Below are positions 53,609-62,194 of a DNA stretch of 64,000 bases, piece after piece; positions within the stretch are counted from its first letter, which is position 1; every line of letters starts with the position of its first letter. Location of the stretch: assembly GCA_020630915.1 (NCBI GenBank), contig JAHDIF010000007.1:1-64000 (forward strand). The letters are read 5' to 3'. Origin of the DNA: Dokdonia sp. Lineage in GTDB: Bacteria > Bacteroidota > Bacteroidia > Flavobacteriales > Flavobacteriaceae. The translations under genes were made by a program, and so were the position numbers. The notes under the pieces were generated by a model. It saw only the letters and a list, made by a program, of their open reading frames with translations, had not been told where the DNA came from and made no database searches.

Positions 53609-54393
53609 AATCGTGTGGCTAAGAGATAAACGCTCACTAGAGAAGTGAAGACTGTTAATATGGTTCTAAAGGAATCTAATCCTGTTGTACCAATACCAAC
53701 CGTTTTTTGCGGTAAAGGATTTACTAGAATTAAATCATTAGGCTGTACATAATAATACGGCGATTGCATCACAGCTATCTGAGTAAGATCTAGATGATGC
53801 ACTTTTTGCCCTCCTGGATATTGTCTTACAATCAATACATCTGTAAGATCTCCTGTAATAGGGACTCCACCAGAATTTGCAATGGCATCTAATAAAGATA
53901 ACTTCTCTGTTAATTCTGTTTTGACACCAGAACTTCCAATCTCACCTGCAATGGTGTATCTAATTCCAGCAAGTTTTACAGTGACAAAAATATTGGCATT
54001 CTCTGTAAAATAATCTTCTAGTAATTTTTTCTCAATCATCTCGCGCACCTCATCTGGTGTGCGCCCTAACACATTAATTTCTCCCAAGGTAGGGATCCTA
54101 ATATTCCCGTGGTTATCTACCGCAAAACCATCGTAATAATACCCTTCATTAAGCGAGGTAGAGCTAGACCCAACAGGGTTAAACATCTCTACGAGTTCTT
54201 GATCCAATGCTTTCACACGTATGCTTAGTACGTCTGCAACTTGCAGTCTGTAAGGTGGTTGCTGTTGTTGGATCGTGATCAATTGATCATCTGCATAGGC
54301 ATTTTCTTGTAAATAGGTAATACGTTTCTTGGGAACGCAAGAAGCCACACTTACCAATAATAAGAGCAAGAGAAGCGTAGTAGGGTATCTCAT
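53605..54393 (-). CDS. Polysaccharide export outer-membrane lipoprotein (Wza)
   Basis: 262 residues. Lipoprotein signal MRYPTTLLLLLLLVSVASC with the lipidated Cys19 in VASC, then a polysaccharide-export domain (RLQVADVLSIRVKALDQEL...YYDGFAVDNHGNIRIPTLGEINVLGRTPDEV, ~48-125), an SLBB-like domain (YTIAGEIGSSGVK...LSLLDAIANSGGVP) and a hydrophobic C-terminal segment (FRTILTVFTSLVSVYLLATRL). It should form the outer-membrane exit with Wzc. It is the first gene of the minus-strand array. Confidence 0.94.
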   Translation of the reverse strand: MRYPTTLLLLLLLVSVASCVPKKRITYLQENAYADDQLITIQQQQPPYRLQVADVLSIRVKALDQELVEMFNPVGSSSTSLNEGYYYDGFAVDNHGNIRIPTLGEINVLGRTPDEVREMIEKKLLEDYFTENANIFVTVKLAGIRYTIAGEIGSSGVKTELTEKLSLLDAIANSGGVPITGDLTDVLIVRQYPGGQKVHHLDLTQIAVMQSPYYYVQPNDLILVNPLPQKTVGIGTTGLDSFRTILTVFTSLVSVYLLATRL

Positions 54394-54414
54394 GTAGTAG
54401 TAGATCTAGTTACA

Positions 54415-54422
54415 CAAATATA
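54415..54422 (-). promoter_or_regulatory. Candidate -7 element for the polysaccharide locus
   Basis: Minus-strand TATATTTG fits TAnnTTTG, 21 bases upstream of the Wza start codon. The -33 position has TTT rather than TTG. As the first gene of the array follows, this is the best candidate for the main promoter. Confidence 0.5.
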
Positions 54423-54559
54423 GGCGTTCATCGGTAATAATGAAACTTTCATAGACTTTTAAGCATATCTAACCTTAAAAAGGTGCCAAAATCTTCTGAG
54501 ACACTTTTATTGTAGTAATCGAGAGAGATTGGGTATTTTCGCAAACAAAAGAAAGTATC

Positions 54560-56497
54560 TTGAATTATCTCTCAGTAGAAAATGTGGCAAAGTCCTTTGG
54601 AGAACGTGTATTGTTTGACACTATCTCCTTTGGTATCAATAAAGACCAAAAAATAGGTTTTGTAGCAAAAAATGGTTCCGGCAAGACCTCATTACTACAT
54701 ATTATCGCTGGGCTAGATATCCCAGATACAGGGCAAGTAATCTCGAGAAAAGAAATTACAATTTCATTCCTGCCCCAAGAGCCTAATCTGGATCCTTCAC
54801 TCTCTGTAGAAGAAACCATTTTTGCAAGTGACAATAGCACTCTTAAGATCATTGAGAATTATGAGAAGGCATTGCTTGATATGGAGGACCAAGATGCCTA
54901 TCAAAAAGCATTTGAGGCCATGGACGCCGCACAAGCTTGGGACTTTGAGACACAATACAAACAGATACTCTTTAAGCTTAAGCTGGACGATCTCAACAGA
55001 AAGGTAGCCATGCTCAGTGGAGGACAGAAAAAGAGACTCGCGCTTGCCGTTCTACTGCTGAGTAAACCAGATCTTGTTATTCTAGATGAGCCCACTAACC
55101 ACTTAGATCTTGAAATGATTGAGTGGCTGGAAGAGTATTTTAAGAAAGAAAATCTTACGCTTTTTATGGTCACACACGATCGTTACTTTTTAGAAAATGT
55201 GTGCAATGAGATTGTAGAGCTTGAAGATGGTGTTTTATATACGTACAAAGGAAATTATGCCTACTATCTAGAAAATAAAGAAGCGAGACGCGCCTCAGAA
55301 GCCGCCGAACTTGCAAAAACAAAGCAACTCTATAAAAAGGAATTAGACTGGATGCGCCGCCAGCCTAAAGCGCGTACCACAAAATCCAAATCCCGTATTG
55401 ACGATTTTTATAAAATAAAAGAAGCCGCTCACAAAAGAAGATTAGAACACGAAGTACAACTAGAAATAAATATGGAACGTTTAGGAGGGAAAATCCTTGA
55501 GTTCCACAAAGTGAGTAAAGCCTTTAATAATCTTACACTACTAGATAATTTTGAGTACGTATTTAAAACAGGAGAACGTATAGGAATCATAGGAAAAAAT
55601 GGTACTGGAAAAACCACTTTTCTCAATGTGATGACGGGAGCTATCCCTCCAGATAGTGGAAAAGTGATTGTAGGAGACACGGTAAAATTTGGATACTACA
55701 CACAGTCTGGGATACAAGAAAAAAAGGGCCAGAAGGTTATAGATGTTATTAAAGAATTTGGCGATTTTATACCGCTTAAAAAAGGACGAATCATCTCTGC
55801 GGGGCAGCTTCTAGAGCGCTTCTTATTTGACGGAAAAAAACAGCACGACTATGTAGAAAAACTAAGCGGAGGAGAGCGCAAACGTCTTTATTTATGTACC
55901 GTCTTTATCCAAAATCCTAATTTTCTCATTCTGGATGAACCCACAAATGATCTCGATGTAGTAACTCTTAATGTCCTGGAAAGTTTTCTTTTAGATTTCC
56001 CTGGGTGTTTATTAGTCGTATCCCATGACCGCTATTTTATGGATAAGATTGTAGACCACTTATTCGTTTTTAAAGGAGATGGGGTAATTGAAAATTTTCC
56101 AGGTAATTACAGTGATTTTAGAGCCTATGAAGGTGGTATTCATAACGCTTTCGCGAAATCAAGCCTGCAAGATTCACGACTACTAGGAGAGCGCAGCGGT
56201 AAAGCAAAACAAGAACAACAAAAAGAAGCACCTCAAGAAACTAAGGAAAAGGTAAGCTGGAAAGAAAAACAGCACTCAGGAAACCTCTCGTATCAAGAGC
56301 AAAAAGAACACGCCAAATTGGAACGTGATATTGCCAAGCTAGAACGTGAGAAAAGTGAAAAGGAGAAAATCTTCTTGGACCCTTCCTTAACCCAAGAGCA
56401 AATCACCAAAGAATCTGCCCAGCTGCAATTAATCATTAGCCAACTTGAAGAAAAAGAAGAGCGCTGGTTTGAACTATCATCAAAATTAGAAGGATAA
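54560..56497 (+). CDS. ABC-F family ATPase (Uup-like) with repeat-derived insertion
   Basis: 645 residues from TTG 54560. Two ABC domains in tandem: Walker A VAKNGSGKTSLL (~36) and GIIGKNGTGKTTFL (~348), signatures LSGGQKKRLALAV and LSGGERKRLYLCT, Walker B LVILDEPTNHLDL and FLILDEPTNDLDV. An arm/linker with RRQPKARTTKSKSRIDDF lies between them and a coiled coil (~575-645) follows. There is no membrane domain, so it acts as a ribosome- or DNA-associated ABC-F protein in the cytosol. Between domain 2 and the coiled coil sits AFAKSSL-x-DSRL-x-GERSGKA, the same repeat-encoded peptide as in the DoxX-family protein at 4004. Confidence 0.92.
   Translation: MNYLSVENVAKSFGERVLFDTISFGINKDQKIGFVAKNGSGKTSLLHIIAGLDIPDTGQVISRKEITISFLPQEPNLDPSLSVEETIFASDNSTLKIIENYEKALLDMEDQDAYQKAFEAMDAAQAWDFETQYKQILFKLKLDDLNRKVAMLSGGQKKRLALAVLLLSKPDLVILDEPTNHLDLEMIEWLEEYFKKENLTLFMVTHDRYFLENVCNEIVELEDGVLYTYKGNYAYYLENKEARRASEAAELAKTKQLYKKELDWMRRQPKARTTKSKSRIDDFYKIKEAAHKRRLEHEVQLEINMERLGGKILEFHKVSKAFNNLTLLDNFEYVFKTGERIGIIGKNGTGKTTFLNVMTGAIPPDSGKVIVGDTVKFGYYTQSGIQEKKGQKVIDVIKEFGDFIPLKKGRIISAGQLLERFLFDGKKQHDYVEKLSGGERKRLYLCTVFIQNPNFLILDEPTNDLDVVTLNVLESFLLDFPGCLLVVSHDRYFMDKIVDHLFVFKGDGVIENFPGNYSDFRAYEGGIHNAFAKSSLQDSRLLGERSGKAKQEQQKEAPQETKEKVSWKEKQHSGNLSYQEQKEHAKLERDIAKLEREKSEKEKIFLDPSLTQEQITKESAQLQLIISQLEEKEERWFELSSKLEG
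56147..56205 (+). repeat. 59-bp palindrome-containing element, copy B, in frame in the ABC-F gene
   Basis: Same length, orientation relative to the gene, and reading frame as copy A at 4433-4491; the seven differences cluster at positions 15-24 and 37-38 of the element. It falls in the linker before the C-terminal coiled coil. Confidence 0.9.
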
Positions 56498-57271
56498 TTG
56501 ATACACCAGATTGCAACATATCTCAAGTGGTTACCCAAAACCTTTCACCTGCACGGGATTCACTCCCCATTTGTATACACCTTATCTAAGGAGTGCTTAA
56601 AAAATAAGCGCAGCACAAAGCACACCCAAGAAATACAGCAGTACCGAGAACGCTTATTAGGTACAGAAAGATTAATAGAAGTAACAGATTTTGGTGCTGG
56701 ATCTCGAGTTTTTAAATCAAATACCCGCAAGATATCTGCCATTGCAAAATACGCTGGCGCCACTCAAAAAAGAATGCTCCTCCTACAACGAATTATTGCC
56801 TATTTCAATCCAGAGCAACTGCTAGAAATAGGTACTTCCCTAGGTATGGCCACCTTTGCAATGGCAAAGGGTTCACAACACACACATATTACTTCCCTAG
56901 AAGGATGTCCAGCTACCCTAGCAGTTGCAAAAGAAACACTAGACCATTTTAATGTAACCAATGTCACACTAGTAGAAGGAAAATTTACAGATAGTATAAA
57001 ACAACTTGGCAATCATAAACTAGATATGATCTATTTTGATGGGAATCATTCAAAAGAAGCTACCCTGGCGTATGCTCATAGCTTGCTTCCCACCGCGATT
57101 AATGGAACTGTTTGGATTTTTGATGACATACATTGGTCTAAAGAAATGACAGCCGCTTGGGGTGAAATAAAGAAACTCCCACAAGTAAGTGTATCTATAG
57201 ATTGTTATTGGCTAGGTCTCGTATTCTTTAGAAATGAGCAGGCTACAGAAGATTTTTACGTGCGTCTCTAA
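56498..57271 (+). CDS. Class I SAM-dependent O-methyltransferase-like protein
   Basis: 257 residues from TTG 56498, immediately after the ABC-F stop. A family-specific N-terminus (KTFHLHGIHSPFVYTLSKECL) precedes the Rossmann core: QLLEIGTSLGMATFAMAKGS (motif I, ~108), ITSLEGCPATLAVAKETL (motif II), LDMIYFDGNHSKEATLAYAHSLLP (motif IV) and VWIFDDIHWSKEMTAAW. The D-G-N-H and DDIHWS motifs resemble metal-dependent O-methyltransferases (DUF/AviRb-like families are alternatives). The substrate is unknown. Its 3' end overlaps the convergent membrane glycosyltransferase gene by 29 bases. Confidence 0.8.
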   Translation: MIHQIATYLKWLPKTFHLHGIHSPFVYTLSKECLKNKRSTKHTQEIQQYRERLLGTERLIEVTDFGAGSRVFKSNTRKISAIAKYAGATQKRMLLLQRIIAYFNPEQLLEIGTSLGMATFAMAKGSQHTHITSLEGCPATLAVAKETLDHFNVTNVTLVEGKFTDSIKQLGNHKLDMIYFDGNHSKEATLAYAHSLLPTAINGTVWIFDDIHWSKEMTAAWGEIKKLPQVSVSIDCYWLGLVFFRNEQATEDFYVRL

Positions 57272-58547
57272 GCTCACCATACCCTAAAAGTTCTTGCAGC
57301 ATCCCAATAATTAAAAATAGCTCCAGCACGAGTTGAGGCATTCTAAATCTAAAACCAGAATAGGTAATTATCGTAATGCCAATAGTGGCAAGTACCAAAG
57401 CCCACGCGATTACCTTGTTTAACTGATATCTTGAAAAAACAAGTGCATACAACAGCGCTATCAAGGCGAGTACGTGAAAAATCACACGGCCCGTTTCTAA
57501 GAATCCTGGCTTTGATGTTTCTGCTATGGGATTAAATGCACTACGTAATTTAGTTAGGATTATAGGTAAAATTTGATCTGGGTGTGTCTTGATAAAATGA
57601 AATACAGCAGTGCCATACAATGATGATTGCGCTACCTCATCTCGAGAGATAGATGCATCATATTCCAATCCTTCAAGCACTAAAGCTTCGTCTGCTAGAT
57701 CTCCTTGTGTATTCGTGTGCTTTTCTACAACCTCTTTGTTCCAACCCTTTGCCATCACGGCACCGCTAGAGGTTGTTATTACCGGCTTGTGAGTGTTTAA
57801 AACCTGCCCGTTACGGATCACCCAAAGAGACACCACTCCTATAGTCATCATAGCACAGATCCCGACTTGCTTGAGGGATAAAGATTTATACAGAAATAAA
57901 AATAGATATAAACAAAAGGGTAAAAAGATTAAATAGGGATGGCACAAAATTAAAAGACCGCCCACAAGACCTATTGACCAGAATGTCCCTTTACCCATCC
58001 ATAGACGCACCGCTAGAAATAAAAACACAGTCACAAAAAATAAGGTTATGGGCTCAGATAGAAAGAATCTACTATACAATTGGCTTGAAGGATGTAATAA
58101 GTAAAGTACAACTCCCAATAGTGTAATCCAAGAAGAGAATCTCAGTGACTTAAGTGTTTTATAAAATACATAAGCTCCAAAAATGAGTAACAACATTTTA
58201 AATACCAACAAGGAGGTAAGACTATAGCCAGTGAGAGTAAAAACGAGTGCAATTATATGTGGCCATACAGGAGGTCTCCAAGTAGAGTGCCTTTTGAATT
58301 TATAAGTGCTTTGAGATACCTTATCCTCCTTAAAATCTTCTAATAACTTTTTATTTGAAATATCTAAGAGTCCATAAGATCCTGTTTTTGCCAAAGATGT
58401 CCCTAAAGCTATGTATTCTAGTGCATCTCCGTAAGCATCAAAACGTTGTTCATTCCCTATCTTAAAGTTATAGCTTAGTACTCCTAGTATTAATAATGAT
58501 AAACATACAAGGATAATGCGTTTATAGGGTAATGAAAAGGCATCCAT
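57243..58547 (-). CDS. GT-C-type (PMT/ArnT-like) membrane glycosyltransferase
   Basis: 434 residues, about ten helices. The first exoplasmic loop has FDAYGDALEYIALGTSLAKTG with acidic residues where GT-C enzymes keep the catalytic Asp, followed by HSTWRPPVWPHIIALVFTLTG, which resembles the R-P-P-x-x-P motif of ArnT/PMT-like proteins. A periplasmic segment (~265-310) contains GAVMAKGWNKEVVEKHTNTQGD. It likely uses a polyprenyl-phosphate sugar to glycosylate a lipid or protein on the periplasmic side. The DPM1-like gene three bases upstream would supply that donor. Confidence 0.8.
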   Translation of the reverse strand: MDAFSLPYKRIILVCLSLLILGVLSYNFKIGNEQRFDAYGDALEYIALGTSLAKTGSYGLLDISNKKLLEDFKEDKVSQSTYKFKRHSTWRPPVWPHIIALVFTLTGYSLTSLLVFKMLLLIFGAYVFYKTLKSLRFSSWITLLGVVLYLLHPSSQLYSRFFLSEPITLFFVTVFLFLAVRLWMGKGTFWSIGLVGGLLILCHPYLIFLPFCLYLFLFLYKSLSLKQVGICAMMTIGVVSLWVIRNGQVLNTHKPVITTSSGAVMAKGWNKEVVEKHTNTQGDLADEALVLEGLEYDASISRDEVAQSSLYGTAVFHFIKTHPDQILPIILTKLRSAFNPIAETSKPGFLETGRVIFHVLALIALLYALVFSRYQLNKVIAWALVLATIGITIITYSGFRFRMPQLVLELFLIIGMLQELLGYGELRDARKNLL

Positions 58548-58550
58548 TAC

Positions 58551-59270
58551 TTAACGAGCAAAGAGATTATACTTTACAATACACCACAATGCTCTAAATC
58601 CATCTTTCCAGTTGATTTTTTTCCCCTCTTCATAGGTACGCCCGTAATAAGAAATACCTACTTCATATATTCTTACTTTAGGAATTCTAGAAATCTTTGC
58701 AGTTACTTCTGGTTCAAAACCAAAACGTTTTTCTTGAAGATTCAATCCTTTAACCATATCAGATCTAAAAAGTTTATAACACGTTTCCATATCCGTAAGA
58801 TTGAGATTGGTAAACATATTACTCAAAAAAGTTAAAAACTTGTTCCCAATGGTATGCCAAAAAAACAAAATTCTATGAGGCTTCCCTCCCATAAAACGTG
58901 ACCCGTATACCACATCTGCATTTCCATTAAGTACAGGTTTTAAAAGCACCTGATATTCTTCTGGATCATATTCAAGATCTGCATCTTGTATGATAAGATA
59001 CTCCCCTGTTGCTTCTTTAATACCTCGATGCAATGCAGCACCCTTACCCATATTTTTAGGTTGATGAAATAGTTTTACATTCAACTCCTTATGAGCATTC
59101 ATAAATGTTTCCACCTTAGCAACGGTAGCATCCGTAGAGCAATCGTTTACAATAATGAGCTCTTTTTGTATTTGATTGGGTAGTTCGAGTTTATAGAGTG
59201 CACCTAGAATTTCGTGAATGGTAGGCTCTTCATTATAAGCAGGAATTACAATAGATAAGGTCTTAAACAT
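58551..59270 (-). CDS. DPM1-like GT2 (polyprenyl-phosphate sugar synthase type)
   Basis: About 239 residues from ATG 59270; an earlier TTG (59291) would add seven polar residues. [72 protein letters not shown] (DAD metal motif, ~90-100) and YGSRFMGG match dolichyl/undecaprenyl-phosphate hexose synthases. [18 protein letters not shown] is the usual E-T-x-Y-K segment. It has no C-terminal helices, so it is a soluble, membrane-associated form. Paired with the GT-C gene downstream. Confidence 0.9.
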   Translation of the reverse strand: MFKTLSIVIPAYNEEPTIHEILGALYKLELPNQIQKELIIVNDCSTDATVAKVETFMNAHKELNVKLFHQPKNMGKGAALHRGIKEATGEYLIIQDADLEYDPEEYQVLLKPVLNGNADVVYGSRFMGGKPHRILFFWHTIGNKFLTFLSNMFTNLNLTDMETCYKLFRSDMVKGLNLQEKRFGFEPEVTAKISRIPKVRIYEVGISYYGRTYEEGKKINWKDGFRALWCIVKYNLFAR

Positions 59271-59301
59271 TTGGTTGGATTGGAGGTTCAAATATATATT
59301 T

Positions 59302-59318
59302 TTTCGCTTTAAGCGAAA
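59302..59318. repeat. Second palindrome family, TTTCGCTT-T-AAGCGAAA, intergenic copy
   Basis: Eight-base arms with a one-base centre in the divergent DPM1-like / LolD-like intergenic region. It resembles the copy at 51723-51741. Confidence 0.7.
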
Positions 59319-59329
59319 TTATTATTCGA

Positions 59330-59346
59330 CAATATGTAACATATTG
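59330..59346. promoter_or_regulatory. Inverted repeat CAATATG-taa-CATATTG, candidate operator
   Basis: Perfect seven-base arms with a three-base spacer, upstream of the LolD-like gene and downstream of the divergent DPM1-like start. A TACTTTAG near-match to the -7 consensus begins directly after it (59348), so a bound protein would cover the promoter. Confidence 0.4.
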
Positions 59347-59409
59347 GTACTTTAGTCTTCTAATAGCAAATGAAAGAGGCTATTAAAAGCGTCGCATTTA
59401 CAGAAACAT

Positions 59410-60099
59410 ATGGGTAACTTAATTGAAATTAGAAATATCATTAGAGATTTTCCTCTGGGAAATGAAATTGTGCACGTACTAAAAGGCATTGACCTTGATA
59501 TTGACAAAGGAGAATACGTAGCTTTTATGGGACCTTCTGGATCCGGAAAATCTACGCTTATGAACCTTTTAGGCTGTTTAGACACACCCACGGCGGGCTC
59601 CTACAAACTTAACGGTCGCGATGTGAGCCAGATGACAGATGATGAGCTTGCAGATGTGCGCAATAATGAGATAGGCTTTGTTTTTCAAACTTTTAACTTA
59701 TTACCCAGAACAACGGCCTTGGACAATGTTGCCCTGCCTATGGTCTATGCAGGAGCTTCTAAAAGTGTTAGAAATGCAAGAGCAGAAGAAGTCCTTACTG
59801 ACGTAGGTCTTGCAGATCGTATGGACCACAAACCTAATCAACTCTCTGGAGGGCAACGCCAGCGTGTGGCAGTAGGCAGAGCTCTCGTAAATAAACCCTC
59901 TATTATTCTGGCAGATGAACCTACGGGAAACCTAGACTCTAAGACTGGGATAGAAATTATGGCCCTTTTTGATGAAATACACGCAGCAGGAAACACCGTC
60001 ATTCTCGTAACGCACGAAGAGGATATTGCAGAACACGCGCATCGAGTTATACGCCTACGAGATGGCGTGATTGAGAGTGATGTGAGAAATAAAAAGTAA
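59410..60099 (+). CDS. ABC transporter ATPase, LolD/MacB type
   Basis: 229 residues. Walker [22 protein letters not shown] (~42-55), Q-loop [21 protein letters not shown], signature [15 protein letters not shown] (~143), Walker [15 protein letters not shown] and H-loop ILVTHEE give a full LolD/MacB/FtsE-like ATPase. Such ATPases power lipoprotein sorting, macrolide or antimicrobial-peptide export through an MacB-type permease. No permease gene is adjacent in this window, which is common for Bacteroidota. An AAGTAAT/ATTACTT inverted repeat spans the stop codon. Confidence 0.9.
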   Translation: MGNLIEIRNIIRDFPLGNEIVHVLKGIDLDIDKGEYVAFMGPSGSGKSTLMNLLGCLDTPTAGSYKLNGRDVSQMTDDELADVRNNEIGFVFQTFNLLPRTTALDNVALPMVYAGASKSVRNARAEEVLTDVGLADRMDHKPNQLSGGQRQRVAVGRALVNKPSIILADEPTGNLDSKTGIEIMALFDEIHAAGNTVILVTHEEDIAEHAHRVIRLRDGVIESDVRNKK

Positions 60100-60165
60100 T
60101 CTAATTACTTCGTTACATTAACTTACTTCCCTAACTTGCTTCTTCACTTTTTAGAAGTACTAGTA

Positions 60166-61251
60166 ATGCATTTTTCTGACCACAATATTGAACAAATTCT
60201 TCAAGAAAATAAGGATTTAAAAGAACAAGTAGATACACTTTTATCTGCCAAAAACAGCAACAGAAAGAGGTTTCTAAAAACGTCAGTTAGGGGCCTTCGA
60301 TTCTGGGCGGGCGCCGACTTAAATAAGAGTTTTGACCGCGTTTATGACGAGTTGCCTTCAGTTACAAAACCGGCTTTTGCAGAGCTCTCTGCCAGTATCG
60401 TTAAGCGACTTACTCGTATTGGTTTTTTTGCAATTCTATTTGCAGTAATTCCTGCATTTTTATTACTCATCCAGACAGGCATTCTTTTTCAACAAAATAA
60501 AAAGCTAGAGATACAAAATGACAAAATTGAGCAACAAGTATATCTAGAAGAAGCTAGCAGACGCAACAATCTTGTTTTTCTAATGGATAATGTATTGGAC
60601 ATTGTGCACGACGAGCTAGAAAACTCACCGCGATTATCTAAGGCTACAGTAGCTAGAATACAATCTCTAATGTACGGTTTTAGACCCTACCGATTTTTAG
60701 AGAACGATCAACTTACAAAACCCTTAAGTCCAGAAAAAGGTCAATTCCTTCTTGCATTAATCAATAGTGGTATAAGTGAGACTAGCCTACAGAAAATATT
60801 TAAAACTTCATTTAATAATGTTTATTTAAAAGATGCTAATATGTTTGGTGTGAATCTTGAGAATGTAGATATGCCCGCATCAGACTTGCGAGGAGCAGAC
60901 TTTTACAACACAAATCTAAAAAATGCAAACTTAAAAGAAGCTAATCTTGCTTATACTCAATTTAGAAAAGCCACACTCAATAATGCTGATCTAAGGGATG
61001 CTAATCTAAAGGGTACCGATTTTAGTGCAGCCATACTGGATGGTGCTTTTCTACAAGGGGCAGATCTTAAAAAAACAAACCTTACTAACGCCTCTCTTGA
61101 CGGGGTACACGTTGGATCTAAAGATTGGATAAAAAAACTTAAGGAGAACCAAGTGATAGGTGCCCAGAATATAGCACAAGCCTATACTATAGACGGCCCG
61201 CATACAAATGAATTTGATGAAGAGTATTACATCTTAATTAAAAACACCTAA
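60166..61251 (+). CDS. Membrane-anchored pentapeptide-repeat protein
   Basis: About 361 residues from ATG 60166; an earlier TTG at 60136 would add a short hydrophobic leader that I consider untranslated. The N-terminus has a short coiled coil (HNIEQILQENKDLKEQVDTLL), then one or two helices near residues 85-120 (RIGFFAILFAVIPAFLLLIQTG), a second coil and about 13 pentapeptide units (A/N-(D/N)-L-x-x, ~225-310, such as ADLRDANLKGTDF). Pentapeptide repeats fold as a quadrilateral beta-helix used in protein-protein contacts. The C-terminal ~45 residues are not repetitive. Role unknown. Confidence 0.85.
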   Translation: MHFSDHNIEQILQENKDLKEQVDTLLSAKNSNRKRFLKTSVRGLRFWAGADLNKSFDRVYDELPSVTKPAFAELSASIVKRLTRIGFFAILFAVIPAFLLLIQTGILFQQNKKLEIQNDKIEQQVYLEEASRRNNLVFLMDNVLDIVHDELENSPRLSKATVARIQSLMYGFRPYRFLENDQLTKPLSPEKGQFLLALINSGISETSLQKIFKTSFNNVYLKDANMFGVNLENVDMPASDLRGADFYNTNLKNANLKEANLAYTQFRKATLNNADLRDANLKGTDFSAAILDGAFLQGADLKKTNLTNASLDGVHVGSKDWIKKLKENQVIGAQNIAQAYTIDGPHTNEFDEEYYILIKNT

Positions 61252-61302
61252 GATGTAATGCTTCAATTCTATGTATCTTTAAATAAAATAAGATAATGAC
61301 TT

Positions 61303-61479
61303 ATGGACTTTTTTGATTCACTTTCTCCTACCACGCAAATCTTTGTAATATTTATAGGTCTTGCCGTTTTATTTTTGGCCGTATTTTCCAATAACAAAAA
61401 AAACAAAGGAAAACTATACGACAGAAAACGTAGGAGTTTTAGGGATAACTATTACACTCGTAAGAAAGATAAAGAATAA
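61303..61479 (+). CDS. Small single-helix membrane protein (58 residues)
   Basis: ATG 61303 to TAA 61479. A hydrophobic segment TQIFVIFIGLAVLFLAVF (~11-28) is followed by a highly basic tail (KKNKGKLYDRKRRSFRD...YTRKKDKE), so by the positive-inside rule the tail is cytosolic. It sits between the pentapeptide-repeat and PduO-type genes in the same orientation. Codon pattern and topology are consistent with a real gene; no family is recognised. Confidence 0.6.
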   Translation: MDFFDSLSPTTQIFVIFIGLAVLFLAVFSNNKKNKGKLYDRKRRSFRDNYYTRKKDKE

Positions 61480-61583
61480 TGAAACTCTGAAACTTTCTCT
61501 CTAAAATTGAGAAAACATAATAACTATCGTGAGTGTGTGGATGAGGTTTCCACCCCTGTTTACCAATAGGCAGGTTCGCAGAA

Positions 61584-62171
61584 ATGAAAAAGAAGACAAT
61601 GAAAGTATACACAAAAACAGGGGATAAAGGAACGACAGCCCTCTTTGGAGGAACTCGTGTCCCTAAGCATCATATACGAATAGATAGCTATGGAACTGTA
61701 GATGAGCTTAACTCCTACATAGGCTTAATTCGTGATCAAGAGATAGATCCAAGGAGTAAAGAAATACTTATCCATATTCAAGATAGACTATTTACCGTAG
61801 GTGCCGTTCTGGCTACGGACCCAGAAAAAGCGACACTCAAAAACGGTAAAGATCGTTTAAATATCCCTCGAGTAGATGAAGAAGACATTACCCTTCTTGA
61901 AACCGAAATGGATACTATGGATGCCGCCCTACCCCTTATGACACACTTTGTACTTCCTGGAGGACACACCACCGTGTCATATTGTCACATCGCTCGTACC
62001 GTATGCAGGCGAGCAGAGCGTCTCGCCTCTGCGCTTATGGAGTTAGAACCATTTGACCCTCACACCCTCACCTACCTTAACAGACTTTCTGACTACCTTT
62101 TTGTACTGGCACGGAAGTTGTCCTTAGACTTGCAAGCAGACGAGATCAAATGGATCCCGAAAAAATTATAA
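61584..62171 (+). CDS. Cob(I)yrinic acid a,c-diamide adenosyltransferase (PduO type)
   Basis: 195 residues. Transfers adenosyl from ATP to Co(I) corrinoid to make adenosylcobalamin. The ATP-binding start YTKTGDKGTTALFGGTRVPKHHIRIDSYGTVDELNSYIGL is the PduO signature. HFVLPGGHTTVSYCHIARTVCRRAERLASAL (~128-160) holds the conserved R-x-x-C-R-R-x-E-R motif, and LNRLSDYLFVLARKL closes the family pattern. ATG 61584 and ATG 61599 are both possible starts; the second fits homologue length better. No cobalamin riboswitch is seen upstream. Confidence 0.93.
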   Translation: MKKKTMKVYTKTGDKGTTALFGGTRVPKHHIRIDSYGTVDELNSYIGLIRDQEIDPRSKEILIHIQDRLFTVGAVLATDPEKATLKNGKDRLNIPRVDEEDITLLETEMDTMDAALPLMTHFVLPGGHTTVSYCHIARTVCRRAERLASALMELEPFDPHTLTYLNRLSDYLFVLARKLSLDLQADEIKWIPKKL

Positions 62172-62194
62172 TATCAAGAATACCCTGCTATACC

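Noticed and set aside
61480-61583. Cobalamin riboswitch before the PduO-type adenosyltransferase
   Set aside because: The 104-base leader is too short and I could not find the B12-box; only a weak CCTG/CAGG pairing is seen.
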